The notes: a model not told the origin generated them from the sequence alone. A stretch of 64,000 nt of DNA from an uncultured Blautia sp. (GCF_947654165.1 NZ_CANTKB010000007.1:62001-126000), one strand, 5' to 3'; shown: positions 53,208 through 61,595, counted from the stretch's first letter. Program-made: numbers and translations.

Positions 53208-54626
53208 ATGGGCGGAATATTTGGAGTAACCTCTAAGTCCAGTTGTACCTTGGACTTATTTTTCGGAACAGATTACCATTCTCATTTAGGTACCAGACGA
53301 GGGGGGATGGCCGTATACGGCTCTCAGGGCTTTCATCGTTCAATTCACAACATTGAAAACACACCTTTCCGTACAAAATTTGACGGAGACTTAGACGAAC
53401 TGGAAGGCACTTCCGGCATTGGCTGTATCTCAGACAACGAGCCACAGCCTCTTATGGTTCAATCACATTTGGGAATCTTTGCCATTACCACTGTAGGAAA
53501 GATCAACAACATGGATGAGCTGGTAGACATCTCGTACAAAAACGGCTGCACACATTTTCTGGAAATGAGCGGCGGCGGCATCAATCCTACGGAAATGGTG
53601 GCATCTCTTATCAATCAGCAGGCAACCATCGTAGACGGTATCCGTTACGCACAGGAACTGATCCAGGGTTCTATGACTCTCATGCTTCTCACACCGGACG
53701 GCATTTACGCAGCCAGAGACCGTATGGGACGTACCCCTCTGGTCATCGGTCACAAAGAGGGATCCTACTGTGCTTCTTTTGAAAGTTTTGCTTACCTGAA
53801 TCTTGGGTATGAAACTCTGCGGGAATTAGGACCGGGAGAAATCGTATTTATCACTCCGGAAAGCGTACAGACACTCTCAGAACCATTAAACGAGATGAAG
53901 ATCTGCTCTTTCCTCTGGGTCTATTACGGATATCCTACTTCTACCTACGAAGGAATCAATGTAGAAACCATGCGTTATGACTGCGGAAAGCAGCTTGCAA
54001 AACGTGATGCCATAAGAGACGATGTAAATCCCGATCTGGTAGCAGGAATTCCGGACTCCGGAATTGCCCATGCCATTGGGTATGCAAATGCCTCAGGTAT
54101 CCCATTTGCACGTCCTTTTATTAAATATACACCAACCTGGCCTCGTTCCTTCATGCCATCCAGGCAGGAACAGAGAAACTTGATTGCCAAAATGAAGCTG
54201 ATTCCAGTGGAAGCACTCATCAAAAACCGCAGTCTTCTGCTGATCGATGATTCTATTGTCCGCGGAACACAGCTTCGGGAAACCACAGAATTCTTATACA
54301 ACAGCGGAGCAAAAGAAGTACACATCCGTCCGGCATGCCCGCCTCTGATGTTTGGCTGTCCATACTTGAACTTCTCACGTTCCAAATCTGAGATGGATCT
54401 GATCACCAGACGGATCATCGCAGAAAGAGAAGGTGAGAACGTCAGCCGTGAGATTCTGGATACTTATGCAGATCCGAATTCTCAGAATTACAAGGAAATG
54501 CTGGAGGAAATCGCCAAAAAGCTGAATTTCACTACCCTGCATTACCACCGGCTGGATGACCTTCTGGCTTCCATTCCACTGGAGCCATGCAAGGTATGTA
54601 CTTATTGCTTTAACGGAAAGAAATAA
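53208..54626 (+). CDS. purF: Amidophosphoribosyltransferase homologue lacking the catalytic cysteine
   Basis: 472 residues. The phosphoribosyltransferase half is intact: PDLVAGIPDSGIAHAIGYA near 265-283 and the PRPP loop LLLIDDSIVRGTQLRE near 343-358; ACPPLMFGCP near 377-386 and CKVCTYC near the C-terminus provide the cysteines of a B. subtilis-type 4Fe-4S cluster. The N-terminus reads MGGIFGV, where active enzymes begin MCGI after processing: the Ntn nucleophile Cys is Gly (codon GGC). The HTRYST-like segment is also lost (GIGCISDNEPQPL). Glutaminase activity is therefore unlikely; an ammonia-dependent or regulatory paralogue is inferred. Confidence 0.85.
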   Translation: MGGIFGVTSKSSCTLDLFFGTDYHSHLGTRRGGMAVYGSQGFHRSIHNIENTPFRTKFDGDLDELEGTSGIGCISDNEPQPLMVQSHLGIFAITTVGKINNMDELVDISYKNGCTHFLEMSGGGINPTEMVASLINQQATIVDGIRYAQELIQGSMTLMLLTPDGIYAARDRMGRTPLVIGHKEGSYCASFESFAYLNLGYETLRELGPGEIVFITPESVQTLSEPLNEMKICSFLWVYYGYPTSTYEGINVETMRYDCGKQLAKRDAIRDDVNPDLVAGIPDSGIAHAIGYANASGIPFARPFIKYTPTWPRSFMPSRQEQRNLIAKMKLIPVEALIKNRSLLLIDDSIVRGTQLRETTEFLYNSGAKEVHIRPACPPLMFGCPYLNFSRSKSEMDLITRRIIAEREGENVSREILDTYADPNSQNYKEMLEEIAKKLNFTTLHYHRLDDLLASIPLEPCKVCTYCFNGKK

Positions 54627-54633
54627 AACACAA

Positions 54634-54683
54634 AAAACTTCTGAAAACAGAGGAATGGTTTCCTTCTGTTTCAGAAGTTTTTT
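54634..54683 (+). terminator. Terminator of the PurF homologue
   Basis: AAAAAACTTCTGAAA and an inner CAGAGGAA pair with TTCCTTCTG and TTTCAGAAGTTTTTT; long stem with a T-run, eight bases after the stop codon. Confidence 0.9.
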
Positions 54684-54799
54684 ATCTTCTTTTTTATAAA
54701 AAATATCCCCCCGGCTGTCACTCCTATCCCCAAAAACAGTACCAGATCCATTGCTGCAGCAGGCGAATCCCTGTTCCAATATATTTTCAGTTGAAAATT
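54671..54799 (-). pseudogene. Remnant of a surface-protein C-terminus (tentative)
   Basis: A 42-codon open stretch with no start codon or RBS. Its end reads SPAAAMDLVLFLGIGVTAGG then IFFIKKKIKNF: a hydrophobic membrane span followed by a basic tail, as at the end of cell-wall anchored proteins. No LPXTG is present, and an in-frame stop lies right upstream where repeat array B begins. It may be the surviving end of a gene lost at this site, or chance. Confidence 0.3.
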
Positions 54800-55030
54800 C
54801 TATTTTGTAATTTTTAGCCTACCTTTTTCGGGCACGAATAGGTGGGTTTTCATTAATCCTGAAATTACACCTACTTATTTTGAAGACAAATAGGCTGCTG
54901 AGCAAAACTTTCTAAATTTGGCCTATGTTTTCCTCTAGAAAAATAAGTGGAAAAATGTAAATCTTGGGATTTAGCCTATTGAGCCCACAAAAAAGTAGGT
55001 TAGAACGAAGAAATTGCGAAATTTAGCCTA
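54787..55030. repeat. Array B: five 35-bp TAGGY...RCCTA units, same geometry as array A
   Basis: Units at 54787-54821 (left end degenerate), 54839-54873, 54891-54925, 54944-54978 (TAAGT start) and 54996-55030. The four later units are all exactly 35 bp; the gaps are 17, 17, 18 and 17 bp, so the period is 52-53 bp. Interiors vary, with shared T/A tracts before RCCTA in several units (ATTTGGCCTA, GATTTAGCCTA, AATTTAGCCTA). It lies in the 730-bp gap 54627-55356, which also contains the purF terminator, two gene remnants and the yitT terminator. Confidence 0.85.
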
Positions 55031-55305
55031 CTATTTATTGTCTGGCTGATAAAATCCAGAACCCTGTAAGTACTTTCTACTGATGCCGGCATAGCTTTTT
55101 TTATATTTTCCGAACACCAACATCACCTATGCCGTTCCTGCTGCCTTCTCCGCTGTAATAGTGCCAATACCGGTAAATATAACCAATCCAGTACATCACT
55201 TCTTTAGAAAGAATCTCACTGGTTCTAAGTTTCTCTTCCCCTACCCATTTTGTAGTTGTAAGCGTATTTCCTTTATCATTTTCTCCATTTCTATTCCCTT
55301 CAAAA
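55031..55305 (-). pseudogene. Decayed small gene resembling antitoxin-type proteins
   Basis: In one frame the minus strand reads EEKLRTSEILSKEVMYWIGY followed by IYRYWHYYSGEGSRN, then garbled sequence to a stop at 55101; a second frame stays open to 55031. The YWIGYIYRYWHYYSGE stretch resembles, from memory, small antitoxin-like proteins found beside HipA/DUF3990-type toxins in Lachnospiraceae. No start with RBS is seen and the frame changes, so it is a remnant. No toxin gene is adjacent. Confidence 0.4.
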
Positions 55306-55349
55306 AAAATATAACATCGGCTATATAAAAAGTATAGCCAATGTTATAT
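55301..55349 (-). terminator. yitT terminator
   Basis: ATATAACATTGGCTATA pairs with TATAGCCGATGTTATAT (one mismatch) on the minus strand and is followed by eight T residues, seven bases after the yitT stop. Confidence 0.92.
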
Positions 55350-55356
55350 CTCTTTG

Positions 55357-56223
55357 TTAATAATTCGATTTCTGATAAAACCTTCCTATCAGGGTATCTG
55401 TTTTCACCACATTCACAAACGCCTTGGGATCCGCCTCCATGACCCTCTGGATCAGCATCTTGGCCTCCATAGTGGAAACCACTGAATAGATCATCTTGCG
55501 TTTTTCATTGGAATACATTCCTGTGGCTGAAAACTCCGTGGCACTGTGATTGGTCACCTCTGCAATCGCCTGGTATACAGCATCTGCCTCTTCTGTCACC
55601 ACAAACAGCGTCACTTTCTTCTGAACCTGGTACAGCAGATGAATCACCTGTGTGGAGGTATACTGGAAGATAATGGAATACAGTGCTTTATCCCATCCGA
55701 AAAGATATCCGGCCAGCAGCAGGATCGCCACATTTCCAATAAGAATATAGTTCCACACATCTTTCTTTTTCTTCTCAGCAAAATAAATGGCAATAAAATC
55801 CGTTCCGCCTGTGGAAGCCCCGCCGAGAAGGGCAATACTTATGGCAACTCCGTTGATCAGTCCGCCGAAAATACAGATAAGCAGTATATCTTCTGTGATC
55901 GGAATCGCCTGAACCATATCTGTGATAAAACTGGTTGCCACAACCAAGATACCGGTGATCACGGTAAAACGCTTTCCAATGGCTTTAAAACTAATGATTG
56001 CAGGAATTGCATTTAATGCCAGACTGATGGGGGAAAATGGAACTGTAATATCAAAAAATCTGTCACAGATGGTCTGTATCAGCAAGGTCACTCCATTGAA
56101 GCCACCCGGATACAGTCCGCCTGCCCGCACAAAGGTTTTAATATTGACTGCCATGATCACCGCACCGATCAGACCAAAGATCAATCGCTTGCTTTCCTTT
56201 TTCCAATCAATTTTCTGACTCAA
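55357..56223 (-). CDS. YitT-family membrane protein
   Basis: 288 residues starting with TTG, eight bases after GAGGTC. Five to six membrane segments in the first ~180 residues (for example LIFGLIGAVIMAVNIKTFVRAGGLYPGGFNGVTLLIQ near 14-50 and GVAISIALLGGASTGGTDFIAIYFA near 127-151) and a C-terminal DUF2179 domain (VVSTMEAKMLIQRVMEADPKAFVNVV near 248-273). The function of YitT proteins is not known; transport is assumed. It follows ddh by 26 bp in the same direction. Confidence 0.92.
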   Translation of the reverse strand: MSQKIDWKKESKRLIFGLIGAVIMAVNIKTFVRAGGLYPGGFNGVTLLIQTICDRFFDITVPFSPISLALNAIPAIISFKAIGKRFTVITGILVVATSFITDMVQAIPITEDILLICIFGGLINGVAISIALLGGASTGGTDFIAIYFAEKKKKDVWNYILIGNVAILLLAGYLFGWDKALYSIIFQYTSTQVIHLLYQVQKKVTLFVVTEEADAVYQAIAEVTNHSATEFSATGMYSNEKRKMIYSVVSTMEAKMLIQRVMEADPKAFVNVVKTDTLIGRFYQKSNY

Positions 56224-56249
56224 TATTCTGACCTCACTTTTAAAGAAAA

Positions 56250-57236
56250 TTACAGCATATGTGCACGCAGTTCTTCCGGAGTCTGAGCACTTAAATAAAC
56301 AGGAGCCACATCAAATACTGTCTTGCATCCTGTCTGTCCCTCTTTGCTCAGACGGTAGGCAGCTCTTGCATAAGCAGCAATGACAGAAGAAGTAAATTCC
56401 GGATTTGAATCTAATTTCAAGCTGTATTCAATCACATGGTCATGCTCATCTTCCCATCCGGTTTTTCCGGTACGAATGACAAATCCTCCATGTGGAAGCC
56501 CTGTATGGTTCTTTTTCATTTCTTCTTCTGAGATAAAATGTACCGTTGTATCATATTCATCAAAGTAGTTTGGCATTGTCTTAATCTCTGTCTCAATTTT
56601 TGCCTTGTCAGCACCTTCTTCTGCTACTACAAACACCTCTCTTGTGTGTTTTTCTCTGGTAGTCAGTTCCGGATTTTCTCCACTTCTTACTGCATCTAAC
56701 GCAGCTTCTACCGGAATGGTGTACTGTCTTGCATCTATAACCCCTTCGATTCTGCGAACTGCATCAGAATGTCCCTGGCTCACACCTTTTCCCCAGAATG
56801 TATAGTCTTTACCGTCCGGAAGAATTGCATTTGCATACAAACGGTTCAGAGAGAACATACCCGGATCCCATCCGACAGAAATCATGGCCACATGATTTCC
56901 CTTCTTTGCCGCTTCATCCACAGCCGCAAAGTGTTCCGGTATTCTGGCATGGGTATCGAAACTGTCTACCACATTAAAATACTCTGCGTACTTCGGTGTC
57001 TGTACCGGCAGGTCTGTAGCACTTCCTCCGCAGATGATCAGGACATCCAGTTCATCCTTCATCTTCACTGCTTCATCCACATGATAGACCTTTGCTGTGT
57101 CTGTCAATATTTTTACATCTTCGGGATTACGTCGTGTAAACACGGCTTTTAATTCCATGTCCGGATTATGCTTTACTGCACATTCCACACCACGCCCAAG
57201 GTTACCGTAGCCTAAAATTCCAATTCTAATACTCAT
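56250..57236 (-). CDS. ddh: meso-Diaminopimelate dehydrogenase
   Basis: 328 residues from the ATG at 57236 (GAGGAG eight bases upstream). The NADP-binding motif is IGILGYGNLGRGVE near 4-17; GGSATDLPVQTPKYAEYFNVVDSFDTHARIP near 71-101, SVGWDPGMFSLNRLYANAIL near 120-139 and FWGKGVSQGHSDAVRRI near 147-163 match DapDH. It makes meso-DAP from tetrahydrodipicolinate, NADPH and ammonia in one step, supplying lysine and cell wall. Confidence 0.96.
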   Translation of the reverse strand: MSIRIGILGYGNLGRGVECAVKHNPDMELKAVFTRRNPEDVKILTDTAKVYHVDEAVKMKDELDVLIICGGSATDLPVQTPKYAEYFNVVDSFDTHARIPEHFAAVDEAAKKGNHVAMISVGWDPGMFSLNRLYANAILPDGKDYTFWGKGVSQGHSDAVRRIEGVIDARQYTIPVEAALDAVRSGENPELTTREKHTREVFVVAEEGADKAKIETEIKTMPNYFDEYDTTVHFISEEEMKKNHTGLPHGGFVIRTGKTGWEDEHDHVIEYSLKLDSNPEFTSSVIAAYARAAYRLSKEGQTGCKTVFDVAPVYLSAQTPEELRAHML

Positions 57237-57273
57237 GTCAAACACTCCTCGCTATCTTTTTGCGTTCATTACT

Positions 57274-57313
57274 TTTACTTAGTAAAGTATATCAAAAAAT
57301 CCGTTCTTGTCAA
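57274..57313 (-). promoter_or_regulatory. ddh promoter with small palindrome at the start site
   Basis: Minus strand: TTGACA (57308-57313), 16-bp spacer, TATACT (57286-57291). Directly downstream lies the palindrome TTTACTAAGTAAA (57274-57286), in a good position for an operator. Confidence 0.65.
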
Positions 57314-57330
57314 TCCACGAATTCACCGAA

Positions 57331-58662
57331 TCAGCCGATTCCTCCATAAAAAATTCCTAAAATATATACAAGAACCGTCAGTCCCACAAAAAAGTATTTC
57401 GTAGCAGGTTCAAACCATGCTCCCAGCTTCTTTTCTCTTCCAAGCTGCACCTGTTCCCTGGCAAATCCTTTCGGGCAGACCCAGAAAAACATCACTGCTG
57501 CCAAAAGTGCTCCCAGAGGAATGATATAGATAGAAACCACATCCATCCACATGCTGACCATATCTCCGTTTTCGATAAAAATACCGATGATGCAAGCTGC
57601 TGCCGCTACAATCCCCACGGCTGCCGCTCTGGACAACTGAAACTGATTCTGCAGTGCTTCAATGGGTGTTTCAAATAAATTCATAAGAGAGGTTATGGCT
57701 GCAAACAGTACTGCAATAAAAAATACAATGGCGAACAACTGTCCAAAAGTCATCTGCCGGAACACACTTGGCAGAGTAATAAACATCAGCGGAGGCCCTG
57801 CAGATACATCCATGCCAAAAGCAAATACCGCCGGAATCACCACCAGACCGGCCAGAAGGGCTGCACAGGTATCAAAAAACGCTACATTTCTGGCACTGTA
57901 GACAACATCCGTATCTTTTGTCAGATAACTTCCATAAACAATGGTACCGGAACCGGCCAGAGACAGGGAAAAGAATGCCTGCCCCAGAGCAAACACCCAG
58001 GTCTTTGGATTTGCCAGATACTCCCATTTGGGAACAAACAAATATCGATAGCCCTCTGCAACGTTTCCAAGAGTAAATACCCGCACCATTAAGATCACAA
58101 AAAACACAAAAAATACAGGCATCATAATCTTGTTCATTTTCTCAATGCCTTTGGAAATCCCGAAAATCATAATCAGAAACGTGATTCCTAGCCCCAGAAA
58201 ATGCCACCCCACACTGCCGAAATTGCCGGCGATCTCCCCGAAATAAGCGGCTGTATCCGTAGTTTTCATTAATTCTCCGGTAACTGCTCCCCACAGGAAA
58301 CGTAAGAACCATCCGACCACCACGGAATATCCCACTGCAATGGCAAAAGAGCCCAAAACAGGAATCATACCAAGAAGTTTTCCCCCTTTTTTCCCTCTTA
58401 ATTCCATTGCTTTTCCAAAAGCTCCAAGAGGTCCTGTCTTCATGGCACGTCCAAAGGCCATCTCTCCGACAACTCCCGAAAAACCAAGGATTGCCACAAA
58501 AATAAAATAAGGAATCAAAAAAGCAGCTCCCCCGTACTGCCCCGTCCGATAGGGAAACATCCAGATATTCCCCATCCCTACTGCAGAGCCGATGCATGCC
58601 ACAATAAATCCAAATCTGGATCCAAAGACTTCTCTCTTCTGCCCTGCCTGTCTCTTCTTCAT
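57331..58662 (-). CDS. Sodium-dependent transporter, NSS/SNF family
   Basis: 443 residues from the ATG at 58662 (GGAGGAG seven bases upstream). The first membrane segment carries the sodium and substrate motif FGFIVACIGSAVGMGNIWMFPYRTGQYGGAAFLIPYF near 16-52; about eleven segments follow, as in bacterial LeuT-like proteins of the MhsT/Tyt1 size. The substrate is probably an amino acid; it cannot be predicted from the sequence. It lies between ddh and purH. Confidence 0.93.
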   Translation of the reverse strand: MKKRQAGQKREVFGSRFGFIVACIGSAVGMGNIWMFPYRTGQYGGAAFLIPYFIFVAILGFSGVVGEMAFGRAMKTGPLGAFGKAMELRGKKGGKLLGMIPVLGSFAIAVGYSVVVGWFLRFLWGAVTGELMKTTDTAAYFGEIAGNFGSVGWHFLGLGITFLIMIFGISKGIEKMNKIMMPVFFVFFVILMVRVFTLGNVAEGYRYLFVPKWEYLANPKTWVFALGQAFFSLSLAGSGTIVYGSYLTKDTDVVYSARNVAFFDTCAALLAGLVVIPAVFAFGMDVSAGPPLMFITLPSVFRQMTFGQLFAIVFFIAVLFAAITSLMNLFETPIEALQNQFQLSRAAAVGIVAAAACIIGIFIENGDMVSMWMDVVSIYIIPLGALLAAVMFFWVCPKGFAREQVQLGREKKLGAWFEPATKYFFVGLTVLVYILGIFYGGIG

Positions 58663-58709
58663 ATGCTGTCTCCTCCTTCTGTTTCTTTCACACTTCACAT
58701 CAGTATAAC

Positions 58710-58742
58710 ACAGGAGGCACCTCCCATGGAAGTGCCTCCTGT
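58710..58742. terminator. Hairpin downstream of purH
   Basis: ACAGGAGGCAC pairs perfectly with GTGCCTCCTGT. It lies about 30 bp after the purH stop. T-runs are better on the plus strand (TATTTTTC) than on the minus (GTTATACTG), so termination of purH may be partial. Confidence 0.6.
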
Positions 58743-58772
58743 TATTTTTCTCAAGTAAATTTTCAGTATCTT

Positions 58773-59957
58773 TTAGTGATGGAACAGACGGATACCAGTA
58801 AACGCCATAACCATATGATATTTATTGCAGGTATCAATCACAGCATCATCACGCACAGAACCGCCCGGCTGTGCAATATAAGTTACACCGCTCTTGTGAG
58901 CACGCTCAATGTTATCTGAGAATGGGAAGAATGCATCAGAACCTAAGGTTACATCTGTCATTTTATCCAGCCATGCACGTTTCTCTTCTCTTGTGAACAC
59001 AGATGGTTTTTCTGTGAATATGTTTTCCCATGCTCCGTCAGCAAGAACATCCATATATTCCTCACCGATGTAAACATCAATGGCATTGTCACGTTCTGCT
59101 CTTGTGATGGTATCTTTAAATGGCAGATTAAGCACTTTTTCACTCTGTCTTAACCACCAGTTATCTGCTTTCTGACCTGCCAGACGTGTACAGTGTACAC
59201 GGGACTGCTGACCGGCACCCACACCGATTGCCTGTCCGTCTTTTACGAAGCATACGGAATTAGACTGTGTATATTTCAAAATAATGAGAGAAACTTTTAA
59301 ATCTCTCTTTGCTTCTTCTGTAAGTGCTTTGTTTTCAGTCACAATATTTGAGATCAGTTCATCATCAATTGCCAGTTCCTGACGCCCCTGCTCAAATGTG
59401 ATTCCGAATACTTCCTTGTGCTCTAATGGAGCAGGCACATAATCCGGATCAATCTCAATCACATTATAATTTCCTTTTTTCTTCTGTCCCAGGATTTCCA
59501 GAGCTTCCTCTGTATATCCCGGTGCGATCACACCGTCAGATACCTCTCTTTTAATGAGAAGAGCCGTATCCTTGTCACACACATCAGAGAGAGAAATAAA
59601 ATCACCAAAAGAAGACATACGGTCAGCACCTCTTGCTCTTGCATATGCACAGGCGATTGGTGAGAAGTTCTTCCAGTCCATATCGTCTACCCAGTAAATC
59701 TTTGCCAGGGTTTCTGTCAGAGGAAGTCCCACTGCTGCACCTGCCGGAGATACATGTTTGAAAGAAGTTGCAGCCGGAAGACCTGTTGCTTGCTTTAAAT
59801 CTCTTACAAGCTGCCAGCCATTAAAAGCGTCTAAAAAGTTAATATACCCCGGTTTTCCTGACAAAACCTTGATCGGCAGTTCTTCCTTGTTTGCCATGTA
59901 GATTTTAGATGGTTTCTGATTTGGGTTACATCCATATTTTAAAGCTAACTCTTTCAT
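58773..59957 (-). CDS. purH: AICAR transformylase, stand-alone
   Basis: 394 residues corresponding to the formyltransferase half of bifunctional PurH, with no MGS-like IMP cyclohydrolase half. Features include LKYGCNPNQKPSKIYM near 7-22, GLPAATSFKHVSPAGAAVG near 59-77 (the catalytic KH pair), AYARARGADRMSSFGDFISLSDVCD near 104-128 and FPFSDNIERAHKSGVTYIAQPGGSVRDD near 342-369. It formylates AICAR with 10-formyl-THF. The missing cyclisation step is supplied by the PurO-type gene 20 bp upstream. Confidence 0.94.
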   Translation of the reverse strand: MKELALKYGCNPNQKPSKIYMANKEELPIKVLSGKPGYINFLDAFNGWQLVRDLKQATGLPAATSFKHVSPAGAAVGLPLTETLAKIYWVDDMDWKNFSPIACAYARARGADRMSSFGDFISLSDVCDKDTALLIKREVSDGVIAPGYTEEALEILGQKKKGNYNVIEIDPDYVPAPLEHKEVFGITFEQGRQELAIDDELISNIVTENKALTEEAKRDLKVSLIILKYTQSNSVCFVKDGQAIGVGAGQQSRVHCTRLAGQKADNWWLRQSEKVLNLPFKDTITRAERDNAIDVYIGEEYMDVLADGAWENIFTEKPSVFTREEKRAWLDKMTDVTLGSDAFFPFSDNIERAHKSGVTYIAQPGGSVRDDAVIDTCNKYHMVMAFTGIRLFHH

Positions 59958-59977
59958 AATTCGTTCCCTTCCCTGTT

Positions 59978-60691
59978 TTATTTATTCTTATTTACGATTC
60001 TTGTTTCATAAGTACCTGCAGCAATATCAATAAAACGTACAAATAAAGAAACTTTGTTGTCTTCATTCAGACCTTCCCATACTTCTTTGGTAAAGGCATC
60101 AATGTCATTTGGGATTCCTACTAACTTCGGTTCTCCCTCAAAGCTTGGAAGAGGATTTCCGTCATGCATATAAGTGTGAATGAAATGTCCTTCTCCGGCA
60201 ACAGGATTTTCGTATGCAAAAGTGTAACGATTACATGCATCCGGATTTCCATTGTTGCTCTTTAAGATAGACATTGCATAATTATATTTTCCGTTTTCCA
60301 CATGCATAATACCGGAAATACGAGGTGTATAGTTTGGTGCATCCGGCTCAAACTCACGGCATCTTAAGGACTGCTCAAAAGTCATCTGTTTATCCATTCC
60401 TTCATAAATGGTATCGGTCTGGTCTCCGTTTGTCACAATCGTCTTATTTCCTAATACACGTACCGGTGCATAAATAATCAGACTTGGATCTACCAGTTTA
60501 GAAGGATCAAATGCCTGTGTACGGATTCCCTGTCCTTCTTCTACAAAGACACGGTTTCTGCTGTTTTCACTTCTTCCCATAATAAAATAAGCAGCTACTG
60601 CCTTTTTCCCATCTTCTGATTTTCCAAGGACAATACCGCGTCCCGGATAGGCATTTTCCTTTAATTCGTTTACCAGTGATAACATTTCCAT
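59978..60691 (-). CDS. purO: IMP cyclohydrolase, PurO type
   Basis: 237 residues from the ATG at 60691 (AAAGGAGA eight bases upstream). A longer open frame to 60868 runs through the riboswitch and is not coding. YPGRGIVLGKSEDG near 15-28, PVRVLGNKTIVTNGDQTDTIYEG near 76-98 and YTPRISGIMHV near 122-132 match the archaeal PurO family (IMP_cyclohyd). It closes FAICAR to IMP, completing de novo purine synthesis together with purH. Confidence 0.88.
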   Translation of the reverse strand: MEMLSLVNELKENAYPGRGIVLGKSEDGKKAVAAYFIMGRSENSRNRVFVEEGQGIRTQAFDPSKLVDPSLIIYAPVRVLGNKTIVTNGDQTDTIYEGMDKQMTFEQSLRCREFEPDAPNYTPRISGIMHVENGKYNYAMSILKSNNGNPDACNRYTFAYENPVAGEGHFIHTYMHDGNPLPSFEGEPKLVGIPNDIDAFTKEVWEGLNEDNKVSLFVRFIDIAAGTYETRIVNKNK

Positions 60692-60777
60692 AGAATCATT
60701 CTCCTTTATATTTGGAATATTGCACTTTACAGTGCAGTGAATAGATACCCGGAACAGAAGAAAAAGAATGAACACAT

Positions 60778-60876
60778 ACAAAAAAGCCCACTGCCCGAGC
60801 ATATATGCCCAGACGGTCGGCTTCCCTGGCTTATACTCCCTGTGGTCATTTCCACTTCCGTCAGTCATATAAGCAC
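60778..60876 (-). ncRNA. ZTP (pfl) riboswitch with terminator-type expression platform
   Basis: Minus strand. P1 is GCTTATA (60874-60868) with TATAAGC (60835-60829). Between them lie TGACTGACGGA, P2 GTGG/CCAC, and AGGGAG. The pfl hallmark GCCGACCGTCTGGGCA follows at 60821-60806. These are the conserved pieces of the ZTP aptamer. A GC-rich segment ending in GTGGGCTTTTTTG (T-run near 60785-60780) follows, so ligand binding probably controls read-through into purO-purH. ZTP/ZMP accumulates when 10-formyl-THF is short, which fits control of AICAR transformylase. Confidence 0.93.
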
Positions 60877-60880
60877 TTAA

Positions 60881-60909
60881 AACATACCATGTTCAATTTA
60901 CCTTGTCAA
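60881..60909 (-). promoter_or_regulatory. Promoter of the ZTP riboswitch-purO-purH transcript
   Basis: Minus strand: perfect TTGACA (60904-60909), 17-bp spacer, TATGTT (60881-60886). Transcription would begin right at the riboswitch P1. The -35 lies inside the end of the broken rluA-type gene. Confidence 0.85.
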
Positions 60910-61595
60910 TCCTTTTTTCTTGATATCTTCCAAAAACCAGTGCTTCGGTCTGTTCTCCAGCACAATGGTTTTTCCTGTATAGGGCTGCCGGAAAGACACT
61001 CGCTCTGCATGAAGACCAAGTCCTGTAAAAAAGGGATTTTGCTGCACAGCCCCTTCCTTTTCATCCACACACATCTTGAGCTTCTCTTCCGGCATTTTTC
61101 CGATTGGCTTCTTGATCTGCCTGTTTTGGTATGGAAATATCCCTCCACGAAAGCCAGATACTCTTTCTGAAAGCTGCCATCCTGTTTCTGTAAACTCAAT
61201 CTTGCGGCCGCAATCTGATTTTTGGCATACACCATAATCCCCGAAGTATCCCGATCCAGCCTTCCTTTGGGACGTACCAGTGTCTGTTCTCCCTTTTCCG
61301 TGAAATAAGCCGCAAGCCTGCTTCCCAGAGAATCCTCATAGAGAATATCCAGCACTCCCGCTCCCGGCATTACTCTCCCCGTATCTTCCCTGTCTTCCTC
61401 CACACAGACTCTCAATTCCTGTCCGGTCCGGCAGACATAGGTGGTTCTGACCTGAGCACCGTCCATGATAATGCCCCCGCTTCGGAATTTTGCCTGGCTG
61501 ATCTGTTTCCTGGTCAGCCCCAGACCAGCCTTCAGCACCTGATCCAGTGTCTGTCCTTCCATGCTTTCGTCTACTGTAAGCGTCAGTTGTTTCAT
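60898..61595 (-). pseudogene. RluA-family pseudouridine synthase, frameshifted and internally deleted
   Basis: The start (ATG at 61595) leads into an S4-like region (LDQVLKAGLGLTRKQISQAKF near 17-37) and the catalytic motif GRLDRDTSGIMVYAKNQ near 111-127. After EYLAFVEGYFHTKTG the frame shifts near 61,115-61,130: the family continuation IKKPIGKMPEEKLKMCVDEK is in another frame, which ends at 60898 with LHAERVSFRQPYTGKTIVLE, the normal RluA C-terminus. In that frame DEKEGAVQQ runs straight into NPFFTGLGLHAE, so about 50 residues including the GRTHQIR segment are missing (near 61,042). Two lesions make this a pseudogene. It lies 19 bp after map. Confidence 0.82.

Noticed and set aside
60692..60868. 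59-residue hydrophobic N-terminal extension of the PurO-type protein
   Set aside because: This open stretch is the ZTP riboswitch and its terminator region; the RBS sits directly before the ATG at 60691.
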